Positions 40,668 to 52,761 of a stretch of 60,000 bases of DNA are shown here, in pieces. This DNA is from Chrysomallon squamiferum (Eukaryota; Mollusca; Gastropoda; Neomphalida; Peltospiridae). Location of the stretch: the NCBI GenBank assembly GCA_012295275.1, contig CM022665.1, positions 36,246,933 to 36,306,932 of the forward strand. The letters run 5' to 3'. Each line of letters opens with the position of its first letter. Positions within the stretch are counted from its first letter, which is position 1. Made by a program: the position numbers and the translations under genes. The notes beneath the pieces were generated by a model. The model was not told where the DNA came from, ran no database searches, and saw nothing but the letters and a program-made list of their open reading frames with translations.

Positions 40668-41006
40668 ATGAATCTATATATTACACTATCTTTATATGTC
40701 TGCCTATTTGTCTATTTATCCATGTGCCTAAGCATCTCATATCTGCAACTTTCCTAAAATATTTCGATTCATTTATTGAAATAATAATAATAATAATTTC
40801 CTATGAAAACCGCATCAACATATTTATGTACAGAGTATACATATAACAATGTGTTTGTTGTCCTAACGTCACAGATAGAGGTAACGGAATTGGCAGCCAG
40901 CAATGTGGAAATTATCAGTTTGACGTCATAACCATACACAGTGTTTGAAAGATATACCTTTCAGAACATTTCTGCTAATCTTCCTTGATTAAGAAACAAT
41001 TACATT

Positions 41007-41106
<100 letters not shown>

Positions 41107-42026
41107 AATATTCTCCTCGAAATGTCTACATATCTTTGCTAAACGTCTCAGTTACAGTTTATAGCTGGTGATAAAGAAAAGAAAAGAAAACTGTGTCGAC
41201 AAACAAACACACACATTCCTCTTCCTTCTGCTGGAAATAACTCATCAACAAATACTCTGGAAGATCCACTGTTTTCTGCACACAGATAAATAAACCAGTG
41301 CTGCATGTGCACAATAAATTATGTTCACACAAATCGTGAATGCAGTTTGTTATCTTGTTATCTGAACACATGCTGGGAAAAAAATGGTTCTTCGTTTCAA
41401 TGCCATATTTATACTCTTATATTAAAATGTTATAATCAATGGGCTATATTGTAGGCGAAATCGAAAGGACAAAATAATGCAAGTAAGAATACTGCAAGGG
41501 GGGGGGGTAAATAATTAAAGAAAGAACAGAAGAAAATAAAAAAGCGAGAAGAAAAATAGGTGGCATAAAATGAAGAAAAAATGAAAGTAACAATGCAATA
41601 ATAATTTGAGACATGACAGATGAATTAATTCTCCCTGGTTCATCCAGCTATTTCCCGTTCCAGGCTATGCCGAATAACTTTTTTTTACCAATGTCGCATA
41701 CACTTTCCTATCTTCTAAGATCCCTTAGCTATAACAGATTGAAGTGTCAACAGTTTTTCTGTTTCATTATTATGCAAAACCAACCAACCAACCAAACAAA
41801 CAAACAATAAATAAATAAATAAATAAATAAACAAACAAACAAACAAACACCTATTTAAAATATATGAGATTCTATTAAGCATTCATCCATTTTATTATTC
41901 TACATATTCGATTTCACATTCGTTTCCGAAAATGATCTCCAGTTGATTATGAAACAACATTAGGATTTTTAAAAGATTATAAAAGAAGAGTAAGCCTATC
42001 CAGTAAATGTATGCTTGAACCTGAAA

Positions 42027-42133
<107 letters not shown>

Positions 42134-42459
42134 ATAAAAACTGACAAAAATAAAATGAACGGTCGCTTGCTAATGTTACGCAGATCTGCATCATGCCTGG
42201 AGCAGAACTAATACTGCCGATAATGATTTGTGAAAAGTCATTCCAGACATACAAACCCGATACTTTCGTAATCCCAGCTATGAGTTATTTAATGCACCCA
42301 GTGTGAGGAAATGTTTAGATTACTCTGCAATAATTACGTGTCTTCGCACAGACATTAAATAATGCTTTCACAGCGCCATTTCCACGAGTGAAACCAAATG
42401 TATCGTGACTCTTAGAGTTATTTGAAACTAAAAACATCATTACCTTAATTGTCCTAATG

Positions 42460-42551
42460 TAATCTATCTATCTAACTATTTATCTCTCTATCTATCTATC
42501 TGTGTATCTATCTATCTATCTATCTATCTATATGTCTATATATCTGTCTAT

Positions 42552-42583
<32 letters not shown>

Positions 42584-42592
42584 AGATATAGA
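42460..42592. repeat. (CTAT)n microsatellite
   Basis: CTAT units interrupted by GTGTAT and ATGTCTATATATCTG. Confidence 0.95.
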
Positions 42593-43043
42593 TGTCTCTG
42601 TTCCGTTTCTCTCTTTTTCCCTCCATTTATCTGTCAAATATATATTATTTCTCACATTCTCTTTCAATTTATCTCTCTGTCTGTCCCTGTGTAAATATAT
42701 CTATCTTTGCGTGTGTCTTCACTTTCTGTGTGTATTTCTATATATTTATTTCAGTCGTACATTGTGTCTCAGTGTCTTGTCTTCGTTTCATTTAGTTTTT
42801 AGTTTTGTGTGTGTGTCTTCCCTTGTCACCTATGTTTTACAAATCACTCAAGTCAAACACCTTTTCTTTTCTTTATTCCTAGACTATTTTTTATTTACAG
42901 GGAGATTGTATATAGGAGCTTTTTAAAATTTTAATCTACAGAAATTTAATGATAATAACGATGATGACCTGTAAATAAATATTATAATAATAAATGATCA
43001 CTACTAAAAGCCTGAAACACACAAACAGACAAACAAATGACTG

Positions 43044-43074
43044 AATAAATAAATAAATAAATAAATAAATAGAC

Positions 43075-43105
<31 letters not shown>

Positions 43106-43128
43106 TAGATAGATAGATAGACAGAAAG
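43044..43128. repeat. (AAAT)n and (GACA/GATA)n microsatellites
   Basis: AAAT units to 43070, then GATA and GACA blocks. Confidence 0.95.
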
Positions 43129-43824
43129 ATATCACATTACTACAGTCTGTATTTATATAACAAGCCACATTTTTCAAACTCTTTGTAAATCACCGTTATC
43201 AGGTTTATACATTATAATGTACGTCGGAATTCCCCGTACTCTTCACAAAACGCTTTTTGAAAGTATATAACGCGTTGAACTGTACTTCGGGGATTTGGTC
43301 GTATCATAAAACCGTAAACATAAACATAACAGTGATGTAATGAAAATTGCAGGAAATTTCCGTTGTCAGCATGAAACATTAATTTTAATTTGGTATGCAG
43401 CGGTTTATACAAACTGTGAAATGTATTTTATAATACTGCACTATGCAGTTCAGCGTAGAATTAATAAATGAATAAATTAATAGTTATTTAACGGCTCCTA
43501 AACATACATTAATATCAAAGATCATCATCAGATGATTATTTTGTTAACGTCTTCGTGTGAAACTGCATGAGGTGAATATTTATATGAATTTAAGCGTAAG
43601 TGTCAGTGTGTGGGTGTGTTAATGCAAGTGTATGTGTGTGTTTGTTTCTATATTTGTCAAAGTGTGCTAGTCTGTACGTATGTCTCTGCGCGTGTCTGGT
43701 TGTGTAATAACATAAAAGAGGCTTTTTTCTCACTGATTAATAACAAAACAACTTCTTTTCAGGCCTTCTCGTAGTTATGAAAACAAATACTTCAGTTTTT
43801 TATAAATCATTCGTTTAGCAGTTA

Positions 43825-43870
43825 CTAGAACGGGAAATAGCCCAATGGGCAAAACTACCCTGTCTGAAAC
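43825..43870 (-). mobile_element. SINE head fragment
   Basis: AGAACGGGAAATAGCCCAAT followed by GGGC is close to identical with the tRNA-like head block of the mollusc SINE. A possible tail (TTATTTAACGGCTCC) lies at 43482-43500, but the DNA between is not clearly related. Confidence 0.5.
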
Positions 43871-44422
43871 AAGCACTTCGTGTACTGATGCTACAAATTT
43901 AGTGTAGAGTTACAGTTAGACTCGTAAGTGGGGTGGAGTAGGGAAAAATCAAATTCGCGTTATTGTTTTCGCTTATTTCATTTTACCTTTCCAGTTACAT
44001 TCAGAGAAAGCAGACGCCAATGATAAGAAAAGTGATGTTTCATGTTTTGGCTGCCAGTTCTGGATAAGCTTGTAAGAATATATGAGCTGACTATTTCCAG
44101 GGGAAAGAAAATGAGTTTTTGTTATTGCTTCATATTAAAAAAAAGAAAAAAGAAAAAAAAAACAGACACTTGGCCTACACACACACGAACACGTTAATAT
44201 AATTATTTTCCCCATGAATAAATCTCTTAGGAAATGTTGTTGTTTTTTTCGGTGTTAATAAAATACGTGCAATATCTAAGTAGAACCGCGATTTTGTCTT
44301 GTTTTTTTTTTTTTTTTGTCTCTCTGACTTTCTTAACGCCTTTTTGTTTGTCAGTAAATCAGTCAGTCTGTTGTAAGTGTGGATATCTGTCTTTTATCGA
44401 TTTTCAGTAAAAAAGTAGCATT

Positions 44423-44571
<149 letters not shown>

Positions 44572-46073
44572 GGATAAATAAGATAGACGAATACAAATAT
44601 AAAGACAGATAGATAGAGACAGATTAATAGAAATTATAATCGTTCCAAATTATTTGTTTAGAATACAAGAACAAAAAATAATAATAATAAAGTAAATCAC
44701 ACCCAAAATCTCATTTGTGTTGTAAGTAAGGAACGAAATAACACATTTAAACTAGTAACTACAAAATTCTCGTTCAAACAAATTCAGGTTAGTTCACCTG
44801 AGGGCTCGGGAAGCTTGCAGTGTTTTCACTTTATTTTGTAAGTTAATCAGGTCAACATCACTGTCTATTCCGCCAGTCACTTTGGCCTAGATTCTCTTTA
44901 AAACAGGTTATGTTAATTACGGTAAAACGTATGGCAGCATAATGCTGATTTTCTGTTCTTGCGAAACAAATCATCAAAGGAACGTCAATAACAAACAAAC
45001 GTAAACAGATCAGTTGTTTCAAATAAGAAAAAAGAAAATGGAAGGAAATAAAGAAAGAAAGAAAGAAAATAGAAAGGAAAGTAAAATAGACATTAAGAGC
45101 GAACGAGAAAGAAAGAGAGAGAGGGAAAATAAGGGTGAACAATATAGGTCTAACGTCAGTGAATTTTTAAAAATAGGCTCTAAGTAAGGTAAATCTTGCT
45201 AAAAGTCTTGACATACTGTATATTACTTTAACCTAGGAACAGCCGCGTCTGCCACACTCTGTGAGCTTTATTACGGTAATTATAATTGGAAAAACGGTTT
45301 TTGATAGACATAACATATTTAATACAGAAACACAGTCGGTTACGTTTCCTGCTAAGGGAGGTAATCCTGTAAAGTTAAGTAGGGATAATCCTGCAATGGA
45401 ACCTCTTCCTGAAACGTTATTTATCTTCCATTTAGACGTTGTAGGTAAATATATATAAACAGCCAAAGACCCCTGGTTTCCCTGGAGTCATTTTCTCGAT
45501 ACTGCATTTTTTTTCTTCATGCATTAATATTATAACTAAATGTAACACAATCTAAAATACATATATATATATTTATTTTTTTTACTTACATTACAGAAAG
45601 TCGAATCATCAGCAGTTTGTCATCTTTTTAAGAAAAATCTTTAATAATATTTCAGACAGGTTAATAAAAGATTCTAGTGAAATGGTTAGTTTTACTTTAT
45701 CTGATCACCATGGTGGGAAAAAAAAAAAAAAAAAAAGCTAATTAAGAAATATAATAAGTTTTCACAAAATTGCCACTTACGACTTTTAACAAAATGACAA
45801 TATGCATAGTTTCTCTTTCTATTTGTTTTGGTTTGTTTGACTGACTGATTGATTCCTTTGTTTTAACTTTTTAATTTTTTTTTTTATTGTTTGTTTCAAA
45901 GAGTAATAATTAAAAATAAATGTTTGAAAGTTCTGCTTACGTTAATCATTGTAGAAAAATCACGTATAAACTGAAAGGCAACAATAACAACAACAACAGT
46001 AGTAACAATAATATCAATATAAATAATAAATAAATAAACAAATAAATAACCAAACAAATAAATAAAAACTTAC

Positions 46074-46272
46074 CGAGTCCAGGAATGATGATGTTAAGAA
46101 CGCAACAGAATATGGCTACGGGTAGGGGCATGCACGGAATAGCATTGTAGAGAGGTCCATGTTTTTCAACAATTTCGATAATTTCAGCTCTTTCCTCACT
46201 AATGTGAACATTCTTTTTGTGGTTGTGCTGCCCTGTCAACGAGGTCTTTACGTCATCGCGAGCTGTCGCCAT
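46074..46272 (-). CDS. SPEC3/stum-family membrane protein, first coding exon
   Basis: ATG at 46272 opens 66 codons plus one base, ending at the consensus donor CTCG|GTAAGT (GT at 46073-46072). The first 42 residues are polar (MATARDDVKTSLTGQHNHKK then NVHISEERAEIIEIVEKHGP), followed by IPCMPLPVAIFCCVLNIIIP and GLG. The pattern P-C-[LM]-P-x-P-[LV]-A-[IV]-x-x-x-[LV]-N-[IV]-[IV]-x-P-G-x-G is the start of the Spec3/stum domain, a two-transmembrane protein family known from sea urchin Spec3 (ectodermal cilia) and fly stumble (mechanosensory neurons). The exon ends at the Gly of the first hairpin, so the second membrane segment must be on a later exon. Reading on into the intron gives an artefactual poly-Leu/Ile tail. 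I could not find the following exon further left. Confidence 0.88.
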
Positions 46273-46800
46273 AGCGTTCTCTTATTATTATTTATTTATT
46301 TTGTTTTAATAATCTCCAAGAAAACTCCACAAAAACAAAAACAAAACAAAACAAAATTTAAAAAAAAAAGCTGAGAAAACTCCTGCTAAGTGATCTCCAG
46401 AATTTTCCTATTCCATATCCAATATCTGTTGCTTGCGGTTACCGCCTGTTTATTTCCGCGAGTTCCAACCTAACACTGAAATAACTTCCCTCGTAACCTG
46501 CGCGTCGTGACTTCGGCAGACTGCACCTGCACGCTCTTTCAGAAGCCGCGAGTGCGTATAGCTGTATAATATTGGTAAACAGCGCTTTTTCTAGCCGAGG
46601 CAAACCAAAGCTTAACTACTACTATTACTACCAACGCTGCGAGATGGAATTCCTCGGTGCCATCCGTTTGAGGAGGACGAGAAATCGAGATTTTGTCGAG
46701 AAGAAGTGAAGCGGCTTTTTGCAGTCGGATCGCAGAGAATGCAAATGCTTTGGCGACGTTTACACACAGAATGTTAATTGATTTATCACCGTTGTAGCGA
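46273..46800 (-). promoter_or_regulatory. probable 5' UTR and promoter of the SPEC3-like gene
   Basis: This 500-bp stretch upstream of the ATG is richer in GC and CpG than its surroundings (about 46430-46760, e.g. CTGCGCGTCGTGAC), as expected near a transcription start. On the minus strand a CCAATATTATAC motif lies near 46565-46577 and could serve as a CCAAT/TATA-like element with the start site some 30 bp further along. The simple A-rich tract 46300-46370 is in the presumed leader. No start site can be proved from sequence. Confidence 0.35.
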
Positions 46801-47587
46801 CGATCATGAAACGTGTGCGTAAAACTCGCTGTTTTTGTTTTTTGTTAACCGTTTTTGGTTTATTACAAGTTACTTTGTAGATACTGTTTCACTCGGGTTC
46901 AGATTTCGGGGTGGTTGGTGTAATGTTTGTTTTTCAATATTAAATTAACGTTAATAGAATAAGCGCACACATGAATTTGATATACATTTTATAATTATTC
47001 TCTCATTTGTTCGTTACAATTTTCTATCTGTTTTCACTTTCTCTCATTCTTTTTCTTTTTTTTCTTTCTTTTTTTTTTCTTTGATTTTCTTAGTTCCGTT
47101 TCCTTAAATCTCTTTGAAGCCTTCTAAATTTTTTTTTTTTTTTTTTTAATTAAATAAATAGTTCTTATGTCATCATCACCATCATCATTTATTATTATTA
47201 TCATTATTATTATTATTATTATTATTACATACATGAGGTCAAAATATTGTTGTATATATTACCCAGAATGTGTAACAGTCAGTTACTAAAGACTATCTGT
47301 TTTACCAAGACTCCATCAGGCATACTTGAATAATTCTGTGCCTGAAATATGCCAGAATCTTAAGTTACCCACACAACACTGGAGATGAGTTTAATTCTGT
47401 TTATCATTATCGTGATGACCTTGCCTGGAGTTGTGCCGATGCATGAACCAATTATATGCATATAAATATTTTAATTAACAGTAGCTGTATTTTTTGTGTA
47501 AATAAATTTCATAAGTTTCTAAATATTCATATAGTCTCTTTATATTAAACAATACTCATTTATTAGATATTAATAAATGAATATAAC

Positions 47588-47596
<9 letters not shown>

Positions 47597-47661
<65 letters not shown>
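47597..47661. repeat. (GA)n microsatellite
   Basis: About 32 GA units. Confidence 0.97.
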
Positions 47662-47664
<3 letters not shown>

Positions 47665-48021
47665 TCGAATACAAGTTCTATAGGCTTTAAAAAACAAATA
47701 AAACATTTTTTTTTAAAACGGGAAAGGAAAGAAATAAAAAGTAATCCACTTAAAACCTTGAAATGAGAGATACACCATTATCTCCAGTTTGATTTCAAGC
47801 TCACAAAACGCTAGCAGAAATGATGTTTCGCTCGACTGATGCATTCACCGAGCTATGCCGTGAAGATAACATTCGTGTCACAGCATTTAACTTCACATTA
47901 AAACTATATAAGCATTATTTCATTTTATTTTATTACTGAAATTTTATTTATTTATTTTTGTTGTTTTTTTGGGGGGTGGGGCTGACACAGCTTTTTAAAA
48001 ATCTTTATTACGAAAATGAAT

Positions 48022-48165
48022 TAGAAACGAACAAAATGTTTTATTTAATGACAATAAATAAATAAATTAATAATTTAATTAATTAACAAAAATAAAATGA
48101 ATCTAGGTTATAAGATGTCGAATGTATGTATATGTGTGTGCATATATATATATTATATTATTATG

Positions 48166-48215
<50 letters not shown>

Positions 48216-48450
48216 GATTATGATTCTCGAGTACGGCACAGACAATGAAAGAGGAAACTTGCTGCACAGATCTACTCTTTTTGAGAGTAGCGACAAGGAA
48301 ACCATAAAACTCGGCCTTTAAAAACGTATGTTTTTCCACTGGCTAGTGTGGGAAATAGCCAGGTAGAGGCACCAAACAGAACAGATCTTGCAAACAATCA
48401 CATCTCAGGCCTACACTATGCGTATCTCTGAGCCTCAGCCTTGGCCATGA
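48022..48450 (-). mobile_element. SINE interrupted by an expanded ATT microsatellite
   Basis: Tail ATGTTTTATTTAATGAC at 48037, then an (ATT)n tract at 48158-48216, then GACAATGAAAGAGGAAACTT and CTACTCTTTTTGAGAG (middle block), then CCACTGGCTAGTGTGGGAAA and TAGCC (head block) near 48337-48361. The order matches the other SINE copies in reverse orientation. Open frames here are artefacts. Confidence 0.65.
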
Positions 48451-49357
48451 AACATGCAGACGTGACCATATTACAGCTGCATGGTTTTTCAGACTGTCAT
48501 TTGGTTATGTGCATGTTACTGAGTTAGTGACTGCACTTGCTCTTTAATTATTTATGTTACCACAAATTGCATGTACGATTTGTAAGAGGGAATTTCGCAC
48601 GGATTCTTTGACCTTCAGATTCTCGATTCTGGGTTCAATGATCGTCCAGAGTAATTTGTGAAATTAGTTATCTTTATTAAATAACAAAGCAAATTATTAC
48701 ACCACGTAAACTCTTTACTACGTAGTCTTTTTCGAAACTTTTTTTTTTTTTTAAGCTAGTTTTAAAATAATTTTACGAAATACGTAAGTTAGGTTTCAAA
48801 GAAGATAATTAAATTATAACGCGTTCATTTAATACTGGTAGTCATCACAACACGCAGATACAAGCAACTGTTAAAACAGTATGGACTTAATGGATATTGA
48901 ACTGCAGCGGAACTAATAGCTATAACATATGGATTATGAACGTGGATTAATGATTTAGTGTCGACTCATGAACTGTTGTACCCACATTCTTCGGCATTGA
49001 GCGCAGGGTACCGGGAAGCTAAACGCTAATTATCAGTGTGGCAGCACGCCGCCAAACTGTAGTGCCACTTAATGAAGGAAACTAAAATTCTTCTTAACAA
49101 GATAATTATTTCTAGTAATTGCCTCCATGGATTGCCTGGATTTCAATTACGCTTGCTTATAGCTACGTACTTTAAATACAAATCGAACTCTCTTAACTAC
49201 ATCTTTTCAGTAATTAATTAAAATTCCGCATTGTAGAAAAGGTGGGACCAGTCATGATGTTAAAACATTAATTACTCGTCTTAGCTAGAAAAAGAAGAAA
49301 AATACGATGATTAAATGAAGAAAGTCAAGACGAAATGGAAAATGTTTCTTTTTACTT

Positions 49358-49390
<33 letters not shown>

Positions 49391-50743
49391 CCACTGTTAC
49401 TGCGGTAAAAAAGAAAGTCTAAATCAGAGATTATTTTAGTAATAGTAACGCCGTAGTCAGCTGACGACAAAGGATCGCGGAGTTATGTCCCTTAGCATGA
49501 TCTGGTCCAGTATTTCCAGTAATTCACATTCCAGCAAATTATATTTTGTGATTTGTGGAATCAAATTCGTTCAAATATTGGGTGCTCAGTTACATGCTGG
49601 TGGTAAAAATAGGACACAAATAATAAATTTTACCTGGTTGCAGCTCGTGGCCAGTGAATAGTTACGACTGCCCAAATTGTGGAAAAAGAGTAATATAAAC
49701 TGACTTACTGCTACAGCTCGGGCTTTAGTTTCCAATCAAAATTATGCAAGAAATAACAGTCACCTCGAGTATAAAAAGGTGTTACAGGTTTCTTTTAAAA
49801 TGTCATTATACGTGACCAGAATAATGTAAATGCAGTACAAAACATTTCTAGACTAGCTTATTTTTTTTCTGAACAGGAGTTTCACAATCCAAAAATGGTG
49901 CTAATATAATCTCAGATTTTGATATTAATTTTTAAAAACTGAAAACATCATGTGGAAATCAATCAGGAGACACTGCAGATATCTGTCTAGTTTCAAACAG
50001 AACCAAAACGAAGAAATATGAATGTGTTAAAACTTTATTGTCCAGGCAAAATGATTTTAAATGGCTTTAAAATACAATTTTTCATCTCCCTGAAACGTCA
50101 TGGGACCACTTGTAGTGTTTCGTATTAGGATAACTGCAGGCTGTTGTTAACTGTTACTCAAATCTTCAATTTTCACAAGTCTGCTGATAAAGAACGTTCA
50201 TCAGTTTGGATTTGGTCTCAGAAAAGACTGAAACAGAAAAAAGATGAAAAATGTAAATTATTTTTGTATTTTTTTGTACTTGAGATGGAACAAAATAGTA
50301 TTAATTGTAACACACTTATTATAAACGCAACCTTTTGCTAAAAAATAAAAAAAATACTAACATGCAGACTATGCTGAGTTTTGCTGTGATATAGTCATAT
50401 TTTATTATTAGCTAAGATTTGTGTTACAGTTAATTAAGTTTTATTTCAAATTATGTAAAAATGTATCTTCTAAAATAGTATAATAATAATATAACCCCGC
50501 ACATTTAACAAAAACCTGAAATAAGAATTTAAAACTTATCTCCTCCTCCAAAAAGAAAAAGAAATAATAATAAAACAATGAAATAAGGTTCTAGTATGCT
50601 TAATTCTTCTGTTTTCTTCTTGTTTTAATTTATTTTCTAATAAGAAATTTAGTTACTGTCTGAAAACATGTACAAACATAATTTATTATGCAGTTACTGC
50701 CTAAATGATGACAAGTTTATTATTATTACTTTGCTGTTGATGT

Positions 50744-50826
50744 TCAAATCCAGTCCAAATGTTCATGATGTTCTTCTGTAAATGATCTCAAGAAGCTGGC
50801 AACTGCCACAGAGAGATTAGCCACAT
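50744..50826 (-). other. terminal-exon-like open frame of unknown affiliation
   Basis: Behind TTTGACCTTTCAG one frame is open for 26 codons to a TGA (VANLSVAVASFLRSFTEEHH and so on, ending LDWI). The composition looks protein-like, in contrast to the repeats around it. It needs an upstream exon ending with one base of a codon; the lark-like exons end with two bases, so it does not fit that gene, and I see no other donor exon nearby. It may be a chance open frame or the last exon of an unrecognised gene. Confidence 0.2.
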
Positions 50827-50880
50827 CTGAAAGGTCAAAACATTATTTTAATTAATAAAGAAAAAGAAATACAATAGCCT

Positions 50881-50914
<34 letters not shown>

Positions 50915-52304
50915 TGTGTATGTACAAAATAAATAAATAAATAAATTATAATAATAATAAAAAATAAATTAATAACTGGATTTGTAACCCAAAATAAGTA
51001 TCTTAGGTTACTATTATAGCAGGTGATATTTGCACCGCCTGCCCGAAGTTTAAATTTGTATTATTTTTATTAAGTCCATTATAATTTAATACCTGTAACT
51101 TGGGTTTGTAAAAGAAACTATTAATACAGTAACATGCATCTTGTAAGTTATTATCTCTGGCAAAATAACTTACTTTTTTCACAACCAACCTTTATTTACA
51201 GAAGGTAAAAAGAACAACACAATAAACCATTCTGATTGTAAAGAATAAGGTTTTATTTTCATCAGATTGTAAAGTCAAAAATGTATAAACAAATTTAACA
51301 AAATTAAGTTTAACTATGTTTCTAACTTACCTATTACTTGCTATTACCATCCTGTTAATATTTTTACTTTATTTATTTATTCTTTAAATATGTATATATA
51401 TGCATTTAGTTTTAGTTTTGCAAACATGAGGAATTTATAAAACAAATTCTAAATGTGTATTTGGTTTGCTACTTTTGCACTTTTGGGAATTTATCATCAA
51501 TAAATGGAGCCAAACTACAAATGGTTTTAAGTTACTAATAATACTGACTTTACATCAGTCAAAGAGTGCAATTAAGGGGGTAAAAAAGAAAGACAAAATT
51601 AAATAAATAACAAAAATAACGATAAAATATACATATTCTCTAATGTTAAATTCAGGCCATAATTTATTTTCAATCTGAGGAAAAACAAAAGCAAAATAAC
51701 AAAAACTGAACATATAAATTTGTCATTCAGATCAATAATATTTTAGACCACTAATTATCAACAATTTAGATCAGACTGTTTACATTTGAAGAAGAACATC
51801 TTTATACACTCGTGCAGTTAAATACTTTTGTCAAGTATTTCTCACATAGGTATTTATGTTTAATTTTCTTTTTTTTTATTTGTCATTTAATGACCTAATA
51901 ATCTGTCTTACCACCAAAACAACAGAAACAAACTGTACATTATTCCATTATTAAAATGAAATGGTACAGCATTTAAATCCAAAAACATGAAAACAAACCC
52001 CAAAATCCAACAACAAAATAAAAAATAAAAGAATAAAAATAAAATAAAATAAATATAAAATAAATATGATAACAATGTCATGTAACAGATTAGAGTTGTG
52101 TAAATCTAGAAAAATGTTTTTACAGAACAAATATTTAACTGTACTGGTAACTGCATTAGACATAAATGGTCCGAAATGGTAACAGAATTCAAAGATTAAA
52201 ACAGCAGTAACAACCATTACTTAGTTACATGCTGGCCAGCAGACCTAAACATAAAGCAGAGAAAATAACAATAAACTGTGGTAATAAACGGAACTCAAAC
52301 TAAA

Positions 52305-52679
52305 ACTCGACCGTTAAAAGTAGCGAAATTTATTTTACTTCTTCCCGAGTGAGGCGTTTTCTCTTTATCGAACAATAACGATTAATGTGAAATGAAAATG
52401 TTCTAAACAACTAAAATGTAAAAACCATGTCTGTCTGGTTTGTCTAATGTCATGATCTGAATAAACGAAAACACGAAAATGAAAAATGAATATAATACAC
52501 AATGAACATGATACATGGAATCCGTTGAAGCGTATCCACGAATAACGTCTTAAAACACAAATACGTCGTTTTGTTTTGTTTGGTTTTTTTGCCGTAGTTT
52601 TTTTTTTAGTTTTTTTTTTGCTTTGTTTTCAGCGAGACGATTACTGCAGGAACTCTGTGTGTCCGTACAAACGCGTATC
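52305..52679 (-). other. probable 3' UTR and polyadenylation region of the lark-like gene
   Basis: Starts after the TGA at 52680. The first canonical AATAAA on the minus strand is at 52334-52329, suggesting a 3' UTR of about 370 nt ending near 52305-52315. It includes poly-pyrimidine/poly-purine runs at 52560-52620. The cleavage site itself is inferred. Confidence 0.35.
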
Positions 52680-52761
52680 TCAGTATGGCCCGGGTACGCG
52701 GGATCTAGGCGGCACAGGCAGCGGAGGAGATGCAGCACGACCTGGAACCGGTGGAAGAGGG
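52680..52761 (-). CDS. lark: lark-like terminal coding exon (Pro-rich C-terminus and stop)
   Basis: After acceptor TTCTACGCACAG the phase-2 frame reads [20 protein letters not shown] then RVPGPY and TGA at 52680-52682. This is a conspicuously GC-rich island in AT-rich DNA and its Pro/Arg content fits the preceding exons. Open frames on the plus strand over the same bases are shadows. It can be joined directly to the 33-nt exon or through the 24-nt microexon; both give Arg at the junction and keep the frame. Confidence 0.65.

Larger units (their letters stand above)
46800..52300. other. intergenic DNA between the SPEC3-like promoter and the lark-like 3' end
   Basis: Holds the (GA)n at 47597, the interrupted SINE at 48022-48450, a complex island at 48960-49200, a poly-T run at 49365-49391 and the orphan terminal-exon-like frame at 50744-50826. 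The rest is AT-rich without recognisable genes. Confidence 0.55.
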
